Shown in pieces: positions 11,005 to 24,395 of a stretch of 64,000 nt of DNA. This stretch comes from Ulota crispa. Lineage: Eukaryota > Streptophyta > Bryopsida > Orthotrichales > Orthotrichaceae. How positions within the stretch are numbered: position 1 is the first letter of the stretch; each line of letters starts with the position of its first letter. The position numbers were made by a program, and so were the translations under genes. Below the pieces are notes generated by a model, which worked only from the letters and a program-made list of their open reading frames with translations, was not told the origin of the DNA and searched no databases. The DNA is taken from positions 18,782,868-18,846,867 of the forward strand of contig OY987246.1 in assembly GCA_963920765.1 (NCBI GenBank), in the 5' to 3' direction.

Positions 11005-11371
11005 TTAACCCATAAAGGTTGAACAGGACGATTATCGTCCTTTGGGTGCAAAAAAAACAGTCTGGGGTTGGAAAAAAAAAAATTTATTCAATTTTTTTTC
11101 AAAAGTAGTAATTGCAAGGTTCTTCACTATGGAGTGTTAAAATTGGATTGATTGAAAGTTCTCATGTTTTTTAAAACTGAAATTTGTGAGAACATTCACA
11201 ATCATGATTGATAAGTCCTCTCTTGCCCTTCTTACAAATTTCATGTGGGCAGCATGCACTATTGACTTTTCCCACTTTTTGCAACAATACTATAGGCTGG
11301 ACACAACCTAAGCACTATAGCTGTACAGTGCAGGACAAGCCACGACTATGGGCCCCAACGTTTAAGGATTA
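11005..11371 (+). mobile_element. TTAA-family element, short subfamily, diverged
   Basis: It starts TTAACCCATAAAGG and its interior tracks 311-677 (for example a GACTTTT..CAACTTTTTG-like block and CCACGA). The right end is degraded (TTTAAGGATTATAG), so that border is approximate. Confidence 0.6.
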
Positions 11372-12838
11372 TAGTCTAGTCAGCTCACCAATTATTGCGC
11401 CCTCATAACACAATTAAGGATATGAGCAAGGTAGGTGTATTTGTTAATTCAAAATGACAAGCTCGCCTTTCTATTATTTAGATTAGTGACTTGGTTTTTA
11501 ATAATAGTGTAAGAATGGTCATTCACAACATCAAGGGAAATTTGGGAATGTGTTGCCTAATACAAAACACTTCTATCACAACAGATTATATGCAATTTTG
11601 TTCGACAAATTTTCAGAGCTGCAATCTAATGTGAAACAAATATAGATCTAAAATATTAAAATTTAAGCAAAAATTGAATTGACTTCAGTAGCGGATGCAT
11701 GTAAAAAAAGCCAATAACATATTGACATTACAAAGTGGAAAATTGGAAATAAATTATGTTTAGCTTCACTTTTGTACATTGCATCCTTGTTTTACTTTAC
11801 AATGAAAGTTTTGAAGTTGAACATAATGGACTTCAAAGCAGCCCTCTTAAATTCATTTTTCATTTTTATCTTCACTTGCTAAAATCGTGAATTGTAGGTA
11901 AAATTTTTGCTACCTACCTTGTATTTTTGTAGAGGGCAAATTGCAATAGTTTATCTTAAGTTTTTGTTTAATATTTTGCTTACAAAATTTTCCTTGGTCA
12001 AAAACTTTCAGCTACAGGTCTTGTAATTTATTGAGATATAAATGGCAACTTTCAAGTTGTTTTTAATATATTCTCCAACTATGTGAATTGGTGATGTCTA
12101 AAATCAATCTTCCATAGTTGTTTTTATTTTGTTAGTTATCATGCTGAACTTGAACATTTGCAAAGTATAAACTAATAGTGAAAATTGAAAATACATAGCT
12201 CTACAATGGCAATACAACAAAAATGGAAGCAAGAATAAATTTGTTATGCAAATTAGATAGCTTCTAACACTAATAGTTCTCCAAGGGTCAATTTCATCTC
12301 ACATCCCCAATGTTTGTGTATTCAAATGATATGATGTCAAATTTGCAATCCCCTTGCTTTTGCGGAGCAAAAAAGGCAGAAACTCATCAAGCAACAAGGT
12401 CCAATAAAGTTGCAATTTTGATGAAGTTGACAATTGCAACTGCTATCAAGAGTTACCAAAATGGGTACCCACATTTTACCCTTTTGATCCTACCAATGGC
12501 AAAGTGGCACCCAACTTCTAACTTGAATGCAAAGTGGGGGGAAATCAAATGTGATTCTTGGCTACTCAGGTTGTCTGGATCTGAGATCTCATTAGCTACT
12601 GGATCACACCTCAAATTGCACCTCATCTCACAAGCATTTTGAAATCTTGAGATTTTGATTTTTGATTTTATTATATCTTTACAATACACTTTTAGCACAA
12701 TCAAAGTTGAGATGAAAATTTTGCAAAATTTAGCCAGAATTGCTTCAAAGGCTCTAATAAAGATACCCACTTTGTGGCTACTTTGTTGAGAGTTTTTAGC
12801 CTTTCTAACTCCACAATGTTAGCAAGTTTTGTAAATTC
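11372..12838. other. unassigned intergenic DNA
   Basis: One plus-strand open frame (12310-12642, 110 codons) and an overlapping minus-strand frame are present; neither has a recognisable motif or coding-like composition. Nothing else stands out. Confidence 0.35.
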
Positions 12839-13459
12839 TAAGAGCATCTCCACCGGTGGCTTTGGCTCGCTCAAAGTGGATGAAAAGTAGCCAGGCCCCT
12901 CTCAAAACCCTCTCAAACTCTCTAATTTGGCGAGTCTAGCAAGCCACTCTCCAAGCCACTATTCATGCACTATTCACCCCAGCGATGCTAAGGTGTGAGC
13001 GACGAGCAATGAGCGTTGAGCGTAAAGCAGTGAGCAATTGGATTTGAGCAATGAAAATTCACATTTTATTAAAAATAATAATATTTTAAAACAATAAATA
13101 GTGAGGTTAAGCCAAAAATTAGTTATGAAAAAACAAATAAAATTGACAAATTACTAATTAAACTTGGAAGAAAAGGGCTTTTATAAATTCTTCTAATGTC
13201 CAAATAATATTTATAAAAGGTAAAAATGGTGAAATTATATTTTACGCACATGCAAAGAATTTTGGATCGGATGAAAAATGAATGTTAGTCATCCATGTTC
13301 AAAAAACATTCATCCAATAATTCATCCAAGTATCATCCAGCAAATGAGATAACGACATGGAATTTGGGTATATAATGTTTTTCTTTAATTTTTTTTTTAA
13401 TGTTTTTCTTTTTTGCTAAAAAGTTGTTTTTTGTTTTTTTTACGGATTACTTTTTTGTG

Positions 13460-14066
13460 TTCTAGGACCCTCCTTGAAATCTGGAGGCCCAACTTTGGTG
13501 GTTTTGGATGTTGTAAAAGCCTCCTTGGAATTTGAGGAAGCTTTCTAAAATAGATTTCTATCTTTAAATTTTTTTGGATTTTTTTTTGTGTTCTAGGACC
13601 CTCCTTAGAATCTAGAGGCCCAATTTTGGTGGTTTACGATGTTGTAGAGGCCTCCTCGGAATCCGAGGAGGCCTTCTAATTTATTTATTTATTTTTTTTT
13701 TTTTGGGATTAATTTTTTGTATTCTAGGACCCTCCTTGAGATCTGAAGGCCCAATTTTAGTGGTTTTGGATGTTGTAAAGTGCTCCTTGGACCTCCTTGG
13801 AATCTGGAGGCTCACTTTTGGTGATTGGATGTTGTAAAATGCTCCTTGGATTCCGAGGAGGCCTTTACAACATCCAAAACCACCAAAATTGGGCCTCTAG
13901 ATTCTGAGGAGGGTCCTAGAACTCAAAAAAATAATCCAAAAAAAAAAAAAAAAAATCTGTTTTTAGAAGGCCTTTTTGGATTCCAAGGAGGCTTTTATAA
14001 CATCCAAAACCACCAAAATTGGGCCTGCAGATTTTGAGGAGGGTCTTAGAACACAAAAAATAAGTC

Positions 14067-14107
<41 letters not shown>

Positions 14108-14110
14108 TTC

Positions 14111-14181
<71 letters not shown>

Positions 14182-14395
14182 AGCCTCCTCGGATTCCAAG
14201 GAGGCTTTTACAACATCCAAAACCACAAAAATTGGGCCTCCAGATTTCAAAGAGGGTCCTAGAATTAAAAAAAAAAATCCAAAAAAAAAAAAAAAAACCT
14301 ATTTTTAGAAATGCTCCTTTGATTCCAAGGAGGCCTTTACCACATCCAAAACCACCAAAGTTGGGACTCCAAATTTTGAGAAGGATCCTAGAACA
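13460..14395. repeat. tail-to-tail array of ~90-130-bp units
   Basis: At least three forward units (near 13464, 13585 and 13720) and four inverted units (near 13850, 13972, 14181 and 14310) share TCTAGGACCCTCC and GATGTTGTAAA motifs. The switch in orientation lies near the middle of the surrounding transposon. Confidence 0.75.
14070..14177. repeat. TA dinucleotide microsatellite
   Basis: Two long TA runs separated by a short interruption (TGTATTTCTATATG). Open frames rich in Ile and Tyr across it are artefacts. Confidence 0.95.
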
Positions 14396-15152
14396 CAAAA
14401 ACAAAATCTGGTGCCTTTATTTGTATTTGTGATTTATCTTTTGAAATGGGGTTTTATCATATTTGTTGTCCTCTTTTCATTTACATTCATCCATTTTAGT
14501 TTTCATTCATCCAATATGTTTTTTCATTTATTTGTTTCAATGGATGAACTTCAATCATCATCCTTTTTTTCTATGCATATGGTGATCACTTTTGTCTACT
14601 TACAATTATGTGAAACTCCCTAAAATATGATTTCAAATTTCAAATTTTCATGAAAAGTTTGCCCATTGCTCAACACTCATTGCTCAACGCTTAACGCTCA
14701 TTGCTCCCCGCTCACAATTTAGCAACCTTGCTATTCACCGTACGTATAGTGAGCTTTATTCTCTACTTCCCTAAATTAGTGGTTAATTGCTTATTTATGG
14801 AGTGTGTTGGAGTGTAAAGCCACCTTTTCAAAGAGCATAGGTGAAGATTGAGAGCCTTCAAGCCTGGCTATACCAGATGAAAAACTTTGAGCGAGTCTCG
14901 ACCAGTGGAGATGCTCTAAGTGTCACTTAAAAAAATAAAAAAGATATGAATGCAATTGAGTTCACAAGCTCTCAAGACTTTGAACCATTAGTAAGTTTGA
15001 AAGTGCCTCCACGGTAAGATTTGTCTAATGTGGCATGCAGGGTTTGTCCTTGTAGCATACAATGTTTGTCCATGGCATACAATGCATGTTTCTTAATTAA
15101 TTATTGCGCCACTCTAGACCTCCAATTTTAGAAAACAAAGACACCGTCAATT

Positions 15153-16112
15153 TTAACCCCAAGATCAAGCCCTTTTTTCTTCAAAAATCACTAAAAACTG
15201 CCACTTTTGGGGGAATGAGTAGAAAGATAGGAAAAAAGTTTTTTTGGAAATTCAACCGTAAGATCTTGCCCTAGACTATGGGAGGTACTTGTGGGAAAAA
15301 TTCAGCTCATTCTAGAAGTAAAAGATTGAGATAGTGACATTTGAAGTGGGAAAAAAAAAAATTTTATTGCTCAAAAATTTCAAAAGCCTTTGACGGCTCC
15401 TATATCAAAAAAATTGCTCAATGCAAAGTTGAGGTTTATTTTTTCCATGTAGGAGACCAAGTTAGGTATGTGTGGCAAAATTTTCAAATGAACTGGAGGT
15501 GTGGATCATACTTTGTAAAATCCTGCAATGTTGTAAGGCCATGAAATTTGCATATACACTAGGCAAAATTGGAGAATTTATGTAAAATTGAGAAATGTGA
15601 ATTACTTTAATCCAATTCAATTTGATGAAAACCAAGGAATCTTACTCTACTACAACTTGGAAAAATAATGGCAAAAAAAAAAAAAAAACATAAAGAGCTC
15701 AAAGAAGGAAAGCAACAAATTTTACAAGAGGCAAAAAGAATGGAGGTTTGGGAGTCCCATACCTACCTGCAAACGAAAACTTCTCATAACTTTCATCTCA
15801 TCAATCAAAATTGAATGATTTAAAGATTCCCACATTTGTATAAATCTAAAGAACCAATTTCAGATTCTTTTATAAAAAAATGCAATTTTGATTTATATTT
15901 TTTGGGCTACCTCTCCTCGCCCTTTTTCATAAATTCATGCATAACTTTTTCAATAAATGTTGAAATGAAGAAAAAATTAGATGGCCACGTAGATCTTTGA
16001 ATTCTACACCTTCAAAAAAAGTTTCAAAAAATCACAAAAATTAGATTAACTATAGGTACATGCCCAAAATCCATTTGTCCCCCAAGGGGGCAGCTGGTCC
16101 TTCGGGGGTTAA
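15153..16112 (+). mobile_element. TTAA-family element, long subfamily (960 bp)
   Basis: It starts TTAACCCCAAGATCAAGCC and ends GGTCCTTCGGGGGTTAA, with TTAA at both ends. The interior aligns by eye with 3215-4139, including the block on TTCATCTCATCAATCAAAAT. Both termini have point changes, so it is an older copy. Confidence 0.8.
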
Positions 16113-18511
16113 AACAAATTAACTTTTTGATTACTTGCACATTGTTGAGCCCTCCACTTGTACAAAATGCCATCTGTACCATTTAAAAATAAGTTGTTAC
16201 TACTCAAGCCCTCCACCACTTGATGTAGGTGGAGCAGCATTGAGCCTCTTTTGAACAAATGTGAGACATTCATGAGGACAGTTGGCCACAATCAAATATT
16301 TATCAAAGTAGATTCATTGGCTGAAAAGAAGAAAGTAACCTTACACAACTTGTCCTATACTTGATCAGGTATTAATTTTATCATTTACTCATCTATCTAT
16401 AGGGCATTTTTTGGATCTAACTATTTTTGCTAGATAACAGATGTCCATAATCTAGTGGATAATAAATGGAGGGACCAGCCCACATTTGTCCAAGTGTGTC
16501 AAATTTTTAGCTAGTTTGGCTTTCTTTTGCCACAATTAAAATGCCCTGGCTATCTCCCACTCTAAAGGCTCACATTAATGTTTATAAAGCAAATTCAAAA
16601 CGCTTAGTTGCTAAAACAACCCATGCATTATGGAATAGTTAGGCATGGCTTGCCCTTGAAAAAGAACTTGGTAGAGGACTTCTGGTTGCACCAACTTTTT
16701 TCTCATTTTTGCTACAATCCTTTATGTCACCTTTTGCAACACAACGTCATATTTCTTGACAAAAAAAATTTGCTCATTCTTCAAATGTTGATTAGTGCCA
16801 AGGTAGAAATATTCACCAAGCTAATTTTGCCAATGTCACACAGCGCCTTCCTCCTCTCTACATGCTTTCACAATAGATCAATTTTAGGAACCATCCATTT
16901 TTTCTACTCTCAATGTCCAAACAGACCTTACAGCGGACCTTTAATATCTAATCATTGGCCTTTATGACAACCCTTACCCACAACAACTTTGCAACCCAAA
17001 AAATCTTGAAAATGATAAGTTGATTTGTAATTATTTCTTTTTTTCAAGACTAACTCATGTCGAGGATCCTAGCGATAACAACCAAACAAATAACCTACAT
17101 ATTGAACTCAACAACATTGATAGGGGTGGACTCAACTAGCAAAAGAACGCAATCTAGGAAGATAGTTTGTCAACAGCATTTGCAACATCACTTGCAAGCT
17201 CCTAGTTTAAAATTTATTTTTAGGACTATGATAATACTTTCTATAATTTGCTATTAGGAAGATAGACTGCTACAAGAATTAGACAATTGCTCTATTGAAA
17301 TATGATTGCACCCCTTTGTCTCATCTAAGATATGGGCATCATACAAAAACTTCCCAAGGAAGCATTGCGTCTTAATGAAGTTGAGATTTTGAGAAGGTAG
17401 TTCAACTACTTTTGTCCGCTTTATCTTTATTTGAATTTATAAAAGTAACCACACATTTGACCTCCACTTACTATGGAAGACATTGAAAGATGGATAGATA
17501 TTGTTTTAAAACTATTAATGTTAATATGGCCGTTGATAAATCTCTAATTAGCAAGGACTTTTGTGTTCATTCAAATCCTGGTTTAATCTATTTTTTCGTC
17601 AAATCATTCTTTCAAATGATTGTGGTTGTTTCTAAGAGATTGAGATAATGTTCTATTGTGTAGAGCTTTTTCTTTCTTTTTGAAATATTTGAATTTTGTA
17701 CAAATGATAATTAAAAATCAGTTCATTCAAATTTTTTAAATATACACAATCTTGTATGCATGTTTCTAAAAATTCATTCAGAAATTTTAACTAACAACTC
17801 AACTTCCTATTCTTGAACTGCTACAAAGCCTTTCAAATAAGTTGTGTTTATAAAATTTCAGATTGCAAATGAATGATAATTAGAGCAAATGCCACCAAAT
17901 TGCAAAAGAGCAAAGATTAGTGCACCACGAGTAATTTTGTTGATAGCTTCCAAAACGTTGTATTACATATTCCAAAATAAACACTCAAAATAAATTATGC
18001 TATACATTATAAATAAAGTTTATGTATTTCTAGATGGCATGAACTACATTTTTATTTATTGAGTAGAATTAAATATTCAAGAAATGAACAACTGCAAATG
18101 AAAAAGTTATTTTTTATGGATGAAAAGGTTCATCTGAATTTTGGATTTTTAATAGCTTATATAATAGAAAACTTTTTCCTTCTTCCTAGGCCAAGCTATT
18201 CAATTTTTCAAGCTATGATAAGAAAGATGAGAAGTATGAAAAGAGTATTTGAAAAAGATAAATTATATCTCCATTACATAGAACTCTTTTGGTTTTCATA
18301 TTTATGTTTTTGATATTTTTTACAAACTAAAATAACACTAGATGGTACTCATGACATTTACACAATGTCCTTGGTTGTAGAAAAAGGAAAGATTTTACGT
18401 ATTTTTAAAATTCACAAATATTTAGGGCTTATATTTTATGTAGAAATCTTAGGTGCAATTGTTCAACATATTTGAGCCAAATGAACATTAAGTTAGAATA
18501 TACATAGATAT
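16113..18511. other. unassigned intergenic DNA
   Basis: The longest open frame (16608-16967, plus, 119 codons) starts MLKQPMHYGIVRHG and has no motif I recognise; its composition is that of random AT-rich DNA. I see no splice structure or repeat border. Confidence 0.35.
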
Positions 18512-18672
18512 CACTACAAGGGAGTTGTGTCAATTTGGACATTTCTAGTCAATTAGGGCCACTTGATTTGGACATATTTATGTCAAATTAGACATTTTTT
18601 TGCCAAATTTTGTTAATTTGGACATTTTAGTCAATTAGGACATGTTGATCTGGACACTATTTTCTTGTAGTG
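18512..18672. mobile_element. CACTA-type MITE (161 bp)
   Basis: The ends are CACTACAAGGGA and TTTCTTGTAGTG, with TAT directly repeated on both sides. A 3-bp duplication and CACTA termini fit the CACTA (En/Spm) superfamily. The interior contains several copies of TCAATTTGGACAT-like motifs in both orientations. Confidence 0.8.
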
Positions 18673-19915
18673 TATGGAGGTGCTCCAATAAAAAAATTGC
18701 TTGGAGAATTTACTTAAACAATAATTGAGCATGTTTATAATTTCAACTTCATAATTGCTTGCATTGATTGAGTTTAAGGTTTTGTGGACTTTTATTTAGA
18801 GTCTTGATTGGGCCTAATTGTTTTTCAAAAAAATGGTTTCAAGAAATTCCAAAATCTTGGGGCTTTGTTCTCAAGACTTGAATATGTATAAATGTTTTGT
18901 GAAATTTCATTTAGAATCCTTATTAGGTCAAAATTTTAGCTGGTTTTTATTTAAAGCTTTGAAAGAATTCAAAATTAGTTAAACTCTCTTTTGAAGCCGC
19001 AACTGACCTTCAAAAATTTGTGTATCATTTGTATTGCCTTGCATGAACAAAAACTTTGTTCTTTCCATTGATAGAGAATGAAAACTACTGCATGTATTTA
19101 ACTTGCTTGAATAGGCTCTAATATTATTAGAGCTGCTCGTGGATTACGTATCTTCTCCAATTGTAAACGCAATAGTGGTTCAATAATTAGAGTATGTGGA
19201 TTACGAAATTATTTGATATGCTTGGACAAGACTTGAAATGCCATATGGAGGGAGCAAGGAAGTCCATAAGAAGAGGACTCAATCATTGTAGAAGATTACA
19301 TACTTAAAAATGATAAAATAGTAGAATTTTAGATTTTGTATGTTAGGGCATTCATGTGCAAATCAAAATCATCAACGTATAGTTTTATGTTCTTTACTTT
19401 TTTATAATATATTTGCATTTATGATTTTTTAGGGGTTTAGAGTATGATATCACATCAGAATATGTTGAAGAATACACGTGGTTACAATGTAGGGGGAGGA
19501 AATACGAGGGAAAAAAACAAAAATACTGGATTAAAAATACACATACGGTACTACTGGATGTTTGTTTAAAATATTGTGGAGATTTAAAACTTTTGAGAAG
19601 CAACATTGTGATTTACATACACGACACTTCTATCGACTCTCCCCAAAAAATCAAAATTCCTAATTTTTGCAAAATATATTTAACATTTGAACAAATTCAA
19701 GATATTTTATTCATTTATCTCGACTTTTTGTTTTCTTCTCATGAGTAGTTGAGCTCCAAAATTGTTGCACTTGATAAACACATAAATCAAAGATTGCATG
19801 TTAAAATACATATTTCAAAATCTTCTAATTGGACTTTCTTTAAGTAGACTATAATTATTATTACTAGTGGTGTTGTTAGTAATATTATAATTGAATATCA
19901 AGTTGAGTATATATA
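18673..19915. other. unassigned intergenic DNA
   Basis: AT-rich, short open frames only, no repeat recognised. Confidence 0.3.
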
Positions 19916-20332
19916 GGGGAAATTATAAATAGGGGCATGAAAACGTAAAATATTACAAATAGGAGCATAGTTTCAAATTAATTCCAAATAGGGGCATGAT
20001 TTCAAAAAAAATGTAAATTTTTGTAAGTTTTTTTTCGGTTTGGACATTGGTTGATTTAGATACATCACATTAAGTTTTAGCTAATTTCCAAAAAACTTAA
20101 AGGTCTCTCTAAATCAAGCCTAAATAAAGAAGTTTTAGTAAAAGGAGTTTCAGTTTTTTGGAAGTTAGTTAACATTTGATGTGATGTATCTGAATCAACC
20201 AATGTCCAAACCAAAAAAATTACAGAAATTTACGCTTTTTTTTTGAAATCATGTCCCTAACTGTAATTATTTTGAAACTACGCCCCTATTTGTAATGTTT
20301 TACGTTTTCATGCCCCTATTTGTAATTTCTCC
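19916..20332. mobile_element. foldback MITE with family F core (417 bp)
   Basis: The whole segment is a palindrome-like foldback: it starts GGGGAAATTATAAATAGGGG and ends with the inverse. Within the outer arms there are further short inverted and direct copies of AAATAGGGGCATGA. The centre (20037-20212) is the family F core starting GGTTTGGACATTGG. TA-rich sequence borders it on both sides, so the target duplication cannot be defined. Confidence 0.75.
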
Positions 20333-20632
20333 ATATATATATGTATATATCACCAAAGTAAGAAGGAATGTAGAAATATGCTTATATTTTTGTATAGGGC
20401 ATATGTAAGTAGTTGTAATTGGTAAGATTGGTATCTATTGTTGATTATTTTTATAATACATAAGAAAAACCACTTATTTTAGTCACATAATAGGGTATTA
20501 TTCAATCAAATTGTACTAGATTTTACAAGTAAAGTTCATCTACTCATGAATTAATAATGGTCTTTAGCAAAATAAATCTTATATACATATTTCTATATTC
20601 ATTTTTGTTGTCTTTTGTATTCCACTAGAAAA

Positions 20633-20750
20633 AAAATGTCCACAATGATAGTGAATTTTAGTCACAATGATTGCAAATGAGTCATTTTGGACATTATTTA
20701 GTAACTATAAACAATTTTATAATCATTGTGAACATGCTATTACTGTAGTG
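20633..20750. mobile_element. CACTA-type MITE, diverged (118 bp)
   Basis: The ends are CACTAGAAAAA and TACTGTAGTG, with TTC repeated on both sides. The interior has CACAATGAT-like motifs in both orientations. Confidence 0.6.
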
Positions 20751-21596
20751 TTCAAGTAAAAATGCACATTAGTTGTGACAACACCTTTCTATGCTAAATA
20801 AAGAGAAAACTCTATGACTTCACATTTTATTGTCATTTTTTAAGACAATAAAGCTACAAGATGGTAAAAGGTCATGTAAATTAGTTACTCTAGTTTTTGA
20901 AATTGTAGTAGAGTAGAAATCAAGAAGAGATACAATCTAATTCTTGAAATTTTACAGCTTGCAATTGATGACAAAAGAGAATTCTTTTTTGCCTCTAATT
21001 AATTTTAACTTGTAACTAATAACTAATGCATTGCTACATTATAATTGGTATATTTGTCTCAAGGATTATGATCTCAATTCCACCCCCTTGTGAGTGCTTG
21101 ATGTTGGGTTTAAATAGGAAGCAATAGGGTTGTACTTTTAGGCCTATTCTTTGCAAATTAAAAAAAATTGTGAGGAAAACTCAAGCTTTGCCTCTAAAAA
21201 AAATGCATGAGTTAGGTGTTTCTCCATTATATTCTATTTCATTGATTTTGGGTTTGTAATGTCATTGTTACTACTATTTAATGGCAAGTGGTTTCCTAAT
21301 ATTAAATTTTGTTGATTGTCTATGTATTCTAGTAAATCACTTTCTTCTCTTGTAAAGGTAGATCTTCCTTTTTCAATTGTCTAATTATTTTTTATTTCCG
21401 ATTATCAATGCAAAAAAAATGACATTAACATACTTTTCAACACATTTTTTAAGTCTTCAATGTTAAACACCAAATTTATAATGCCAATTTTTTTACATTT
21501 CCTCACATGGTGAGACAAACAGCTCATCAAACAAAAAAGAATTGTAGTTACATGTCTACTGAAGACCTTGTCAAAAATATAGTGGAATGTGTATGT
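20751..21596. other. unassigned intergenic DNA
   Basis: AT-rich, no coding signal and no repeat recognised. Confidence 0.3.
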
Positions 21597-22510
21597 TTAA
21601 CCCCTAAAGGACCATGGCTTTTATTTTGTCAAAAGACACTCAAAACTGCCACCTCTATGGCAAAGAGTAAAAAAGTTTGAAAATTAGGCATTTTGCATAT
21701 TTGACCGTAGGATCTTGTGATAGACTACTATAAGAATGTGTCACACAAAACTCAAGAACTTTGAATGCATAGATTGGAAGATATATGCATTTAAAGTGTA
21801 AAAAAATAACATTTTTGCACCTTGCTTGACTGGATTTTTTAACTTTGAACATTTTTAACTTAAAATTTTTGCACCTCAGAGTTTGGAATTCTGTTTTTGC
21901 ATGGTGGGAAGTTGAGTTGGGAATCTTGGGATTTTTTAAAAAAAAAGAATACTTTATTTTCATTCTTTAAAAAAACATTAGGTAGAAGAAGGTATGAGAT
22001 TGAACAAAAACTAAAATTGCTAATAACCCTGCAATGGAATTGAAACGCAATAATCCCAATGGTGAGATTGATCTAAAAAGCAAACTTCACCCTCTCCAAC
22101 AATTTTTTTTGAAAAAATGTGAAACCTGCATTCAAAAATGAAGTTTATAAGTTATTTTTTCAAGAAGATGTTTGAGTTGCCCAAAAAACAAGATTGTCCA
22201 TAACTTTCTCATAACTAGTCCAAATGGAATGAATCAAAGCTTTAGATGTAGATAAAGATATAATCTATAAGAAAAAAAATTCAAGTTTTTATAAGAATTT
22301 TTTTTGCTGCCCCTAGTCCCCATTTGTGCTTATTTGGGCATAACTTTTTCTCCCTAGCATCAGTTGGAATAAAATTAGATTTTCCAAAAGCTTATGTGTT
22401 TTTCTATCTTCAAAAAAAGTTTCAAAAAGTTAGGACTAAAATTGAGGCCGTAGGTACCTGCCCAAAATCCCATTTGTCCTCCGTAGGGACAATGGTCCTT
22501 TAGGGGTTAA
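21597..22510 (+). mobile_element. TTAA-family element, long subfamily (914 bp)
   Basis: It starts TTAACCCCTAAAGGACCATG and ends ATGGTCCTTTAGGGGTTAA, with TTAA at both ends. It is closely similar over its length to the next element (22620-23535), 109 bp away in the same orientation. Confidence 0.85.
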
Positions 22511-22619
22511 ATTGTAGGCAAACCAATTTAGAAACAAATTTGAGGTACAAACTTCACTCTCAAAATAACCATAAGCTAATAATAACTGACCTAGGAGTAA
22601 AGGTATTTGTTAAAATTGC

Positions 22620-23535
22620 TTAACCCCTAAATCTTTGGGGCCTTTATTTTGTCAAAAGACACCCAAAATTGCCATTTCTATTGCAAAGAAGAAAAAAAGT
22701 TTGAAAATTGGTCTTTTTGTATATCTAATCGTAGGATCTTGTACTAGACTTGTATTGGAATGTGTACACAAAAATCCATAAACTTTGACCACACAAATTC
22801 CAAGATATTTGCAATTGAATTGTAAAAAACAAGCTTTTTTGCACCTTGCATGATTAGATTATTTGAATTTGAGCTTTTCTAACTTAAATTTTTTGCACTA
22901 CAGAGTTTTGAGGGTTATGGTGGGAAATTGAGTTAAGAATCTTTAAAAAAAAACTAAAACCAAAAATACCTAATTTTCATTCTTAAAAGAACCATTAGGT
23001 GGATGAAGGTCTGAGATTGAACAAAAACTTAAATTGTTAATAACCCTGCAATGGAATTGAAATGCAATAATCCCAACGGTGAGATTGTTGTAAAAAGCAA
23101 ACTTCACTCTCCTCAACAATTTTTTTTTGAAAAATGTGAAACCTGCATTCAAAAATGAAGTTTATAAGTTATTTTTTCAAGAAGATGCTTGAATTGCCTG
23201 AAAAACAAGATTGTCCATAACTTTCTCATAACTAGTCCAAATGGAATGATTCAAAGCTTCAGATGTTTACAAAACTATAACCTATGAGAAGAAAAAAAAG
23301 TTGAAAAAAAATTCAAATTTTTGTAGTTTTTTTTTTGCCCGATCTCCATAAATTTTTGCTTATCTAGAATAACTTTTGCTTTTGGGCATGGATTGGAATA
23401 CAAATTATATTCCCCAAAAGCTAATGTGTTTTCCTACAAAAAGTTTCAAAAAATCAAAACAAAAATTGAGGTTGTAGGTACCTACCCAAAATCTCATTTG
23501 TCCCCCAAGAGGACACTCAAAGATTTAGGGGTTAA
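22620..23535 (+). mobile_element. TTAA-family element, long subfamily (916 bp)
   Basis: TTAA at both ends and termini CCCCTAAATCTTTGG and AAAGATTTAGGGG, which keep the inverted pairing although they differ from the consensus. The interior parallels 21597-22510, including CTTTATTTTGTCAAAAGACA near the left end. The two may be an ancient tandem pair or two separate insertions. Confidence 0.8.
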
Positions 23536-23796
23536 AACAAAAATGCTAGACCTTCACATACCACTTCAAAAGATTGTCAAACAAGATGCCTAAAGGCTAC
23601 ACTCAAAACAATATTTAGTGTCCTTGAAATCATCTATGAACATTTTTTCAAATCCAACCAATCTCTTTGCTAGAATAACTATTCAAATGACAATGATTGT
23701 AGTAATACAAAATATCATCACCCAATTCAAAGCTTAACCAAAAAGAACAATTTGATTAACAAGTAGTGTTGGTGTTACTAATATACAAATTTTTAA

Positions 23797-24175
23797 ATAA
23801 TCCCTCAATGTCCCAAAGTCTCTCCATCTTTTCAGATTCATAAGTAAGGTACTAGGATGTTCTAAAAGCGTGCAGGCTCTAAAATGGGTCACCTCCTCAA
23901 ATATACTCCATTTGTACATGTTGTTTTTCATAACCCTTCAACAATGTATAGGTCACGTACATTTGAGGAGGTGCACCATTTTAGAGCCTTATGGCCTTTC
24001 CACTTCAAAATTTTATAACTAATTCTACAAAGCTTCAAAAAATATGAAACAACTTGGGTTAGATGCCAATTCCTCTTTTCTTTCAATTTACTGAAAATTA
24101 TTTCTAAGAAGTTTCACCTTCCAAAATTCAGTTTCAGCCCTTAAATATTCCATTCATGAGCCTCCTGGCCTTATC
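23797..24175. mobile_element. MITE family M copy
   Basis: The ends are inverted copies of GTAGGAGGCTC-like sequence (here GGTACTAGGATGTTCT and GAGCCTCCTGGCC). The interior matches 46781-47094 in inverted orientation, including CACCTCCTCAAAT and GAAACAACTTGGGTTA. Confidence 0.6.
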
Positions 24176-24256
24176 CATTAAACAATATCACATAATGGGA
24201 TAATTATGGATCTACCAAACCTCTAAAAATAAGTTAACAACTCTACTACAAATACA

Positions 24257-24395
24257 ATAACCCCTAAATGTCACCAAAGCCCTTTGCGGTCGTATGTATG
24301 GCCGTGTGTACATACATATAGTTGCTCTGAGGGCTTTCCAATTTTTTTTATGCACCCACCATCATATAACCCTTCAATATGTATGTTTGTAACGG
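24257..24395 (+). mobile_element. TTAA-family element, partial
   Basis: It begins ATAACCCCTAAATGTCACC and matches the left half of 29422-29653 (CAAGCCCTTTGCGG-like block). Similarity stops where the next element starts, so it is truncated or interrupted. Confidence 0.6.

Larger units (their letters stand above)
12842..14916. mobile_element. PIF/Harbinger-type non-autonomous foldback element (2.07 kb)
   Basis: The termini are inverted copies starting GAGCATCTCCAC, with similarity over about 55 bp. TAA flanks both ends (12839-12841 and 14917-14919), a 3-bp TWA duplication typical of PIF/Harbinger. Further in, blocks with repeated GAGCAATGAGCG-like motifs are also inverted. The middle is an array of a 90-130 bp unit (TCTAGGACCCTCCTTG...) that runs one way from about 13460 to 13850 and the other way from 13850 to 14395. 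No transposase frame is present. Confidence 0.8.

Noticed and set aside
13916..14404. 162-codon open frame rich in Ile and Tyr
   Set aside because: It runs through a TA microsatellite and inverted transposon repeats, so the open frame is a composition artefact.
16608..16967. 119-codon plus-strand open frame
   Set aside because: No recognisable motif and no supporting structure; such lengths occur by chance in 64 kb.
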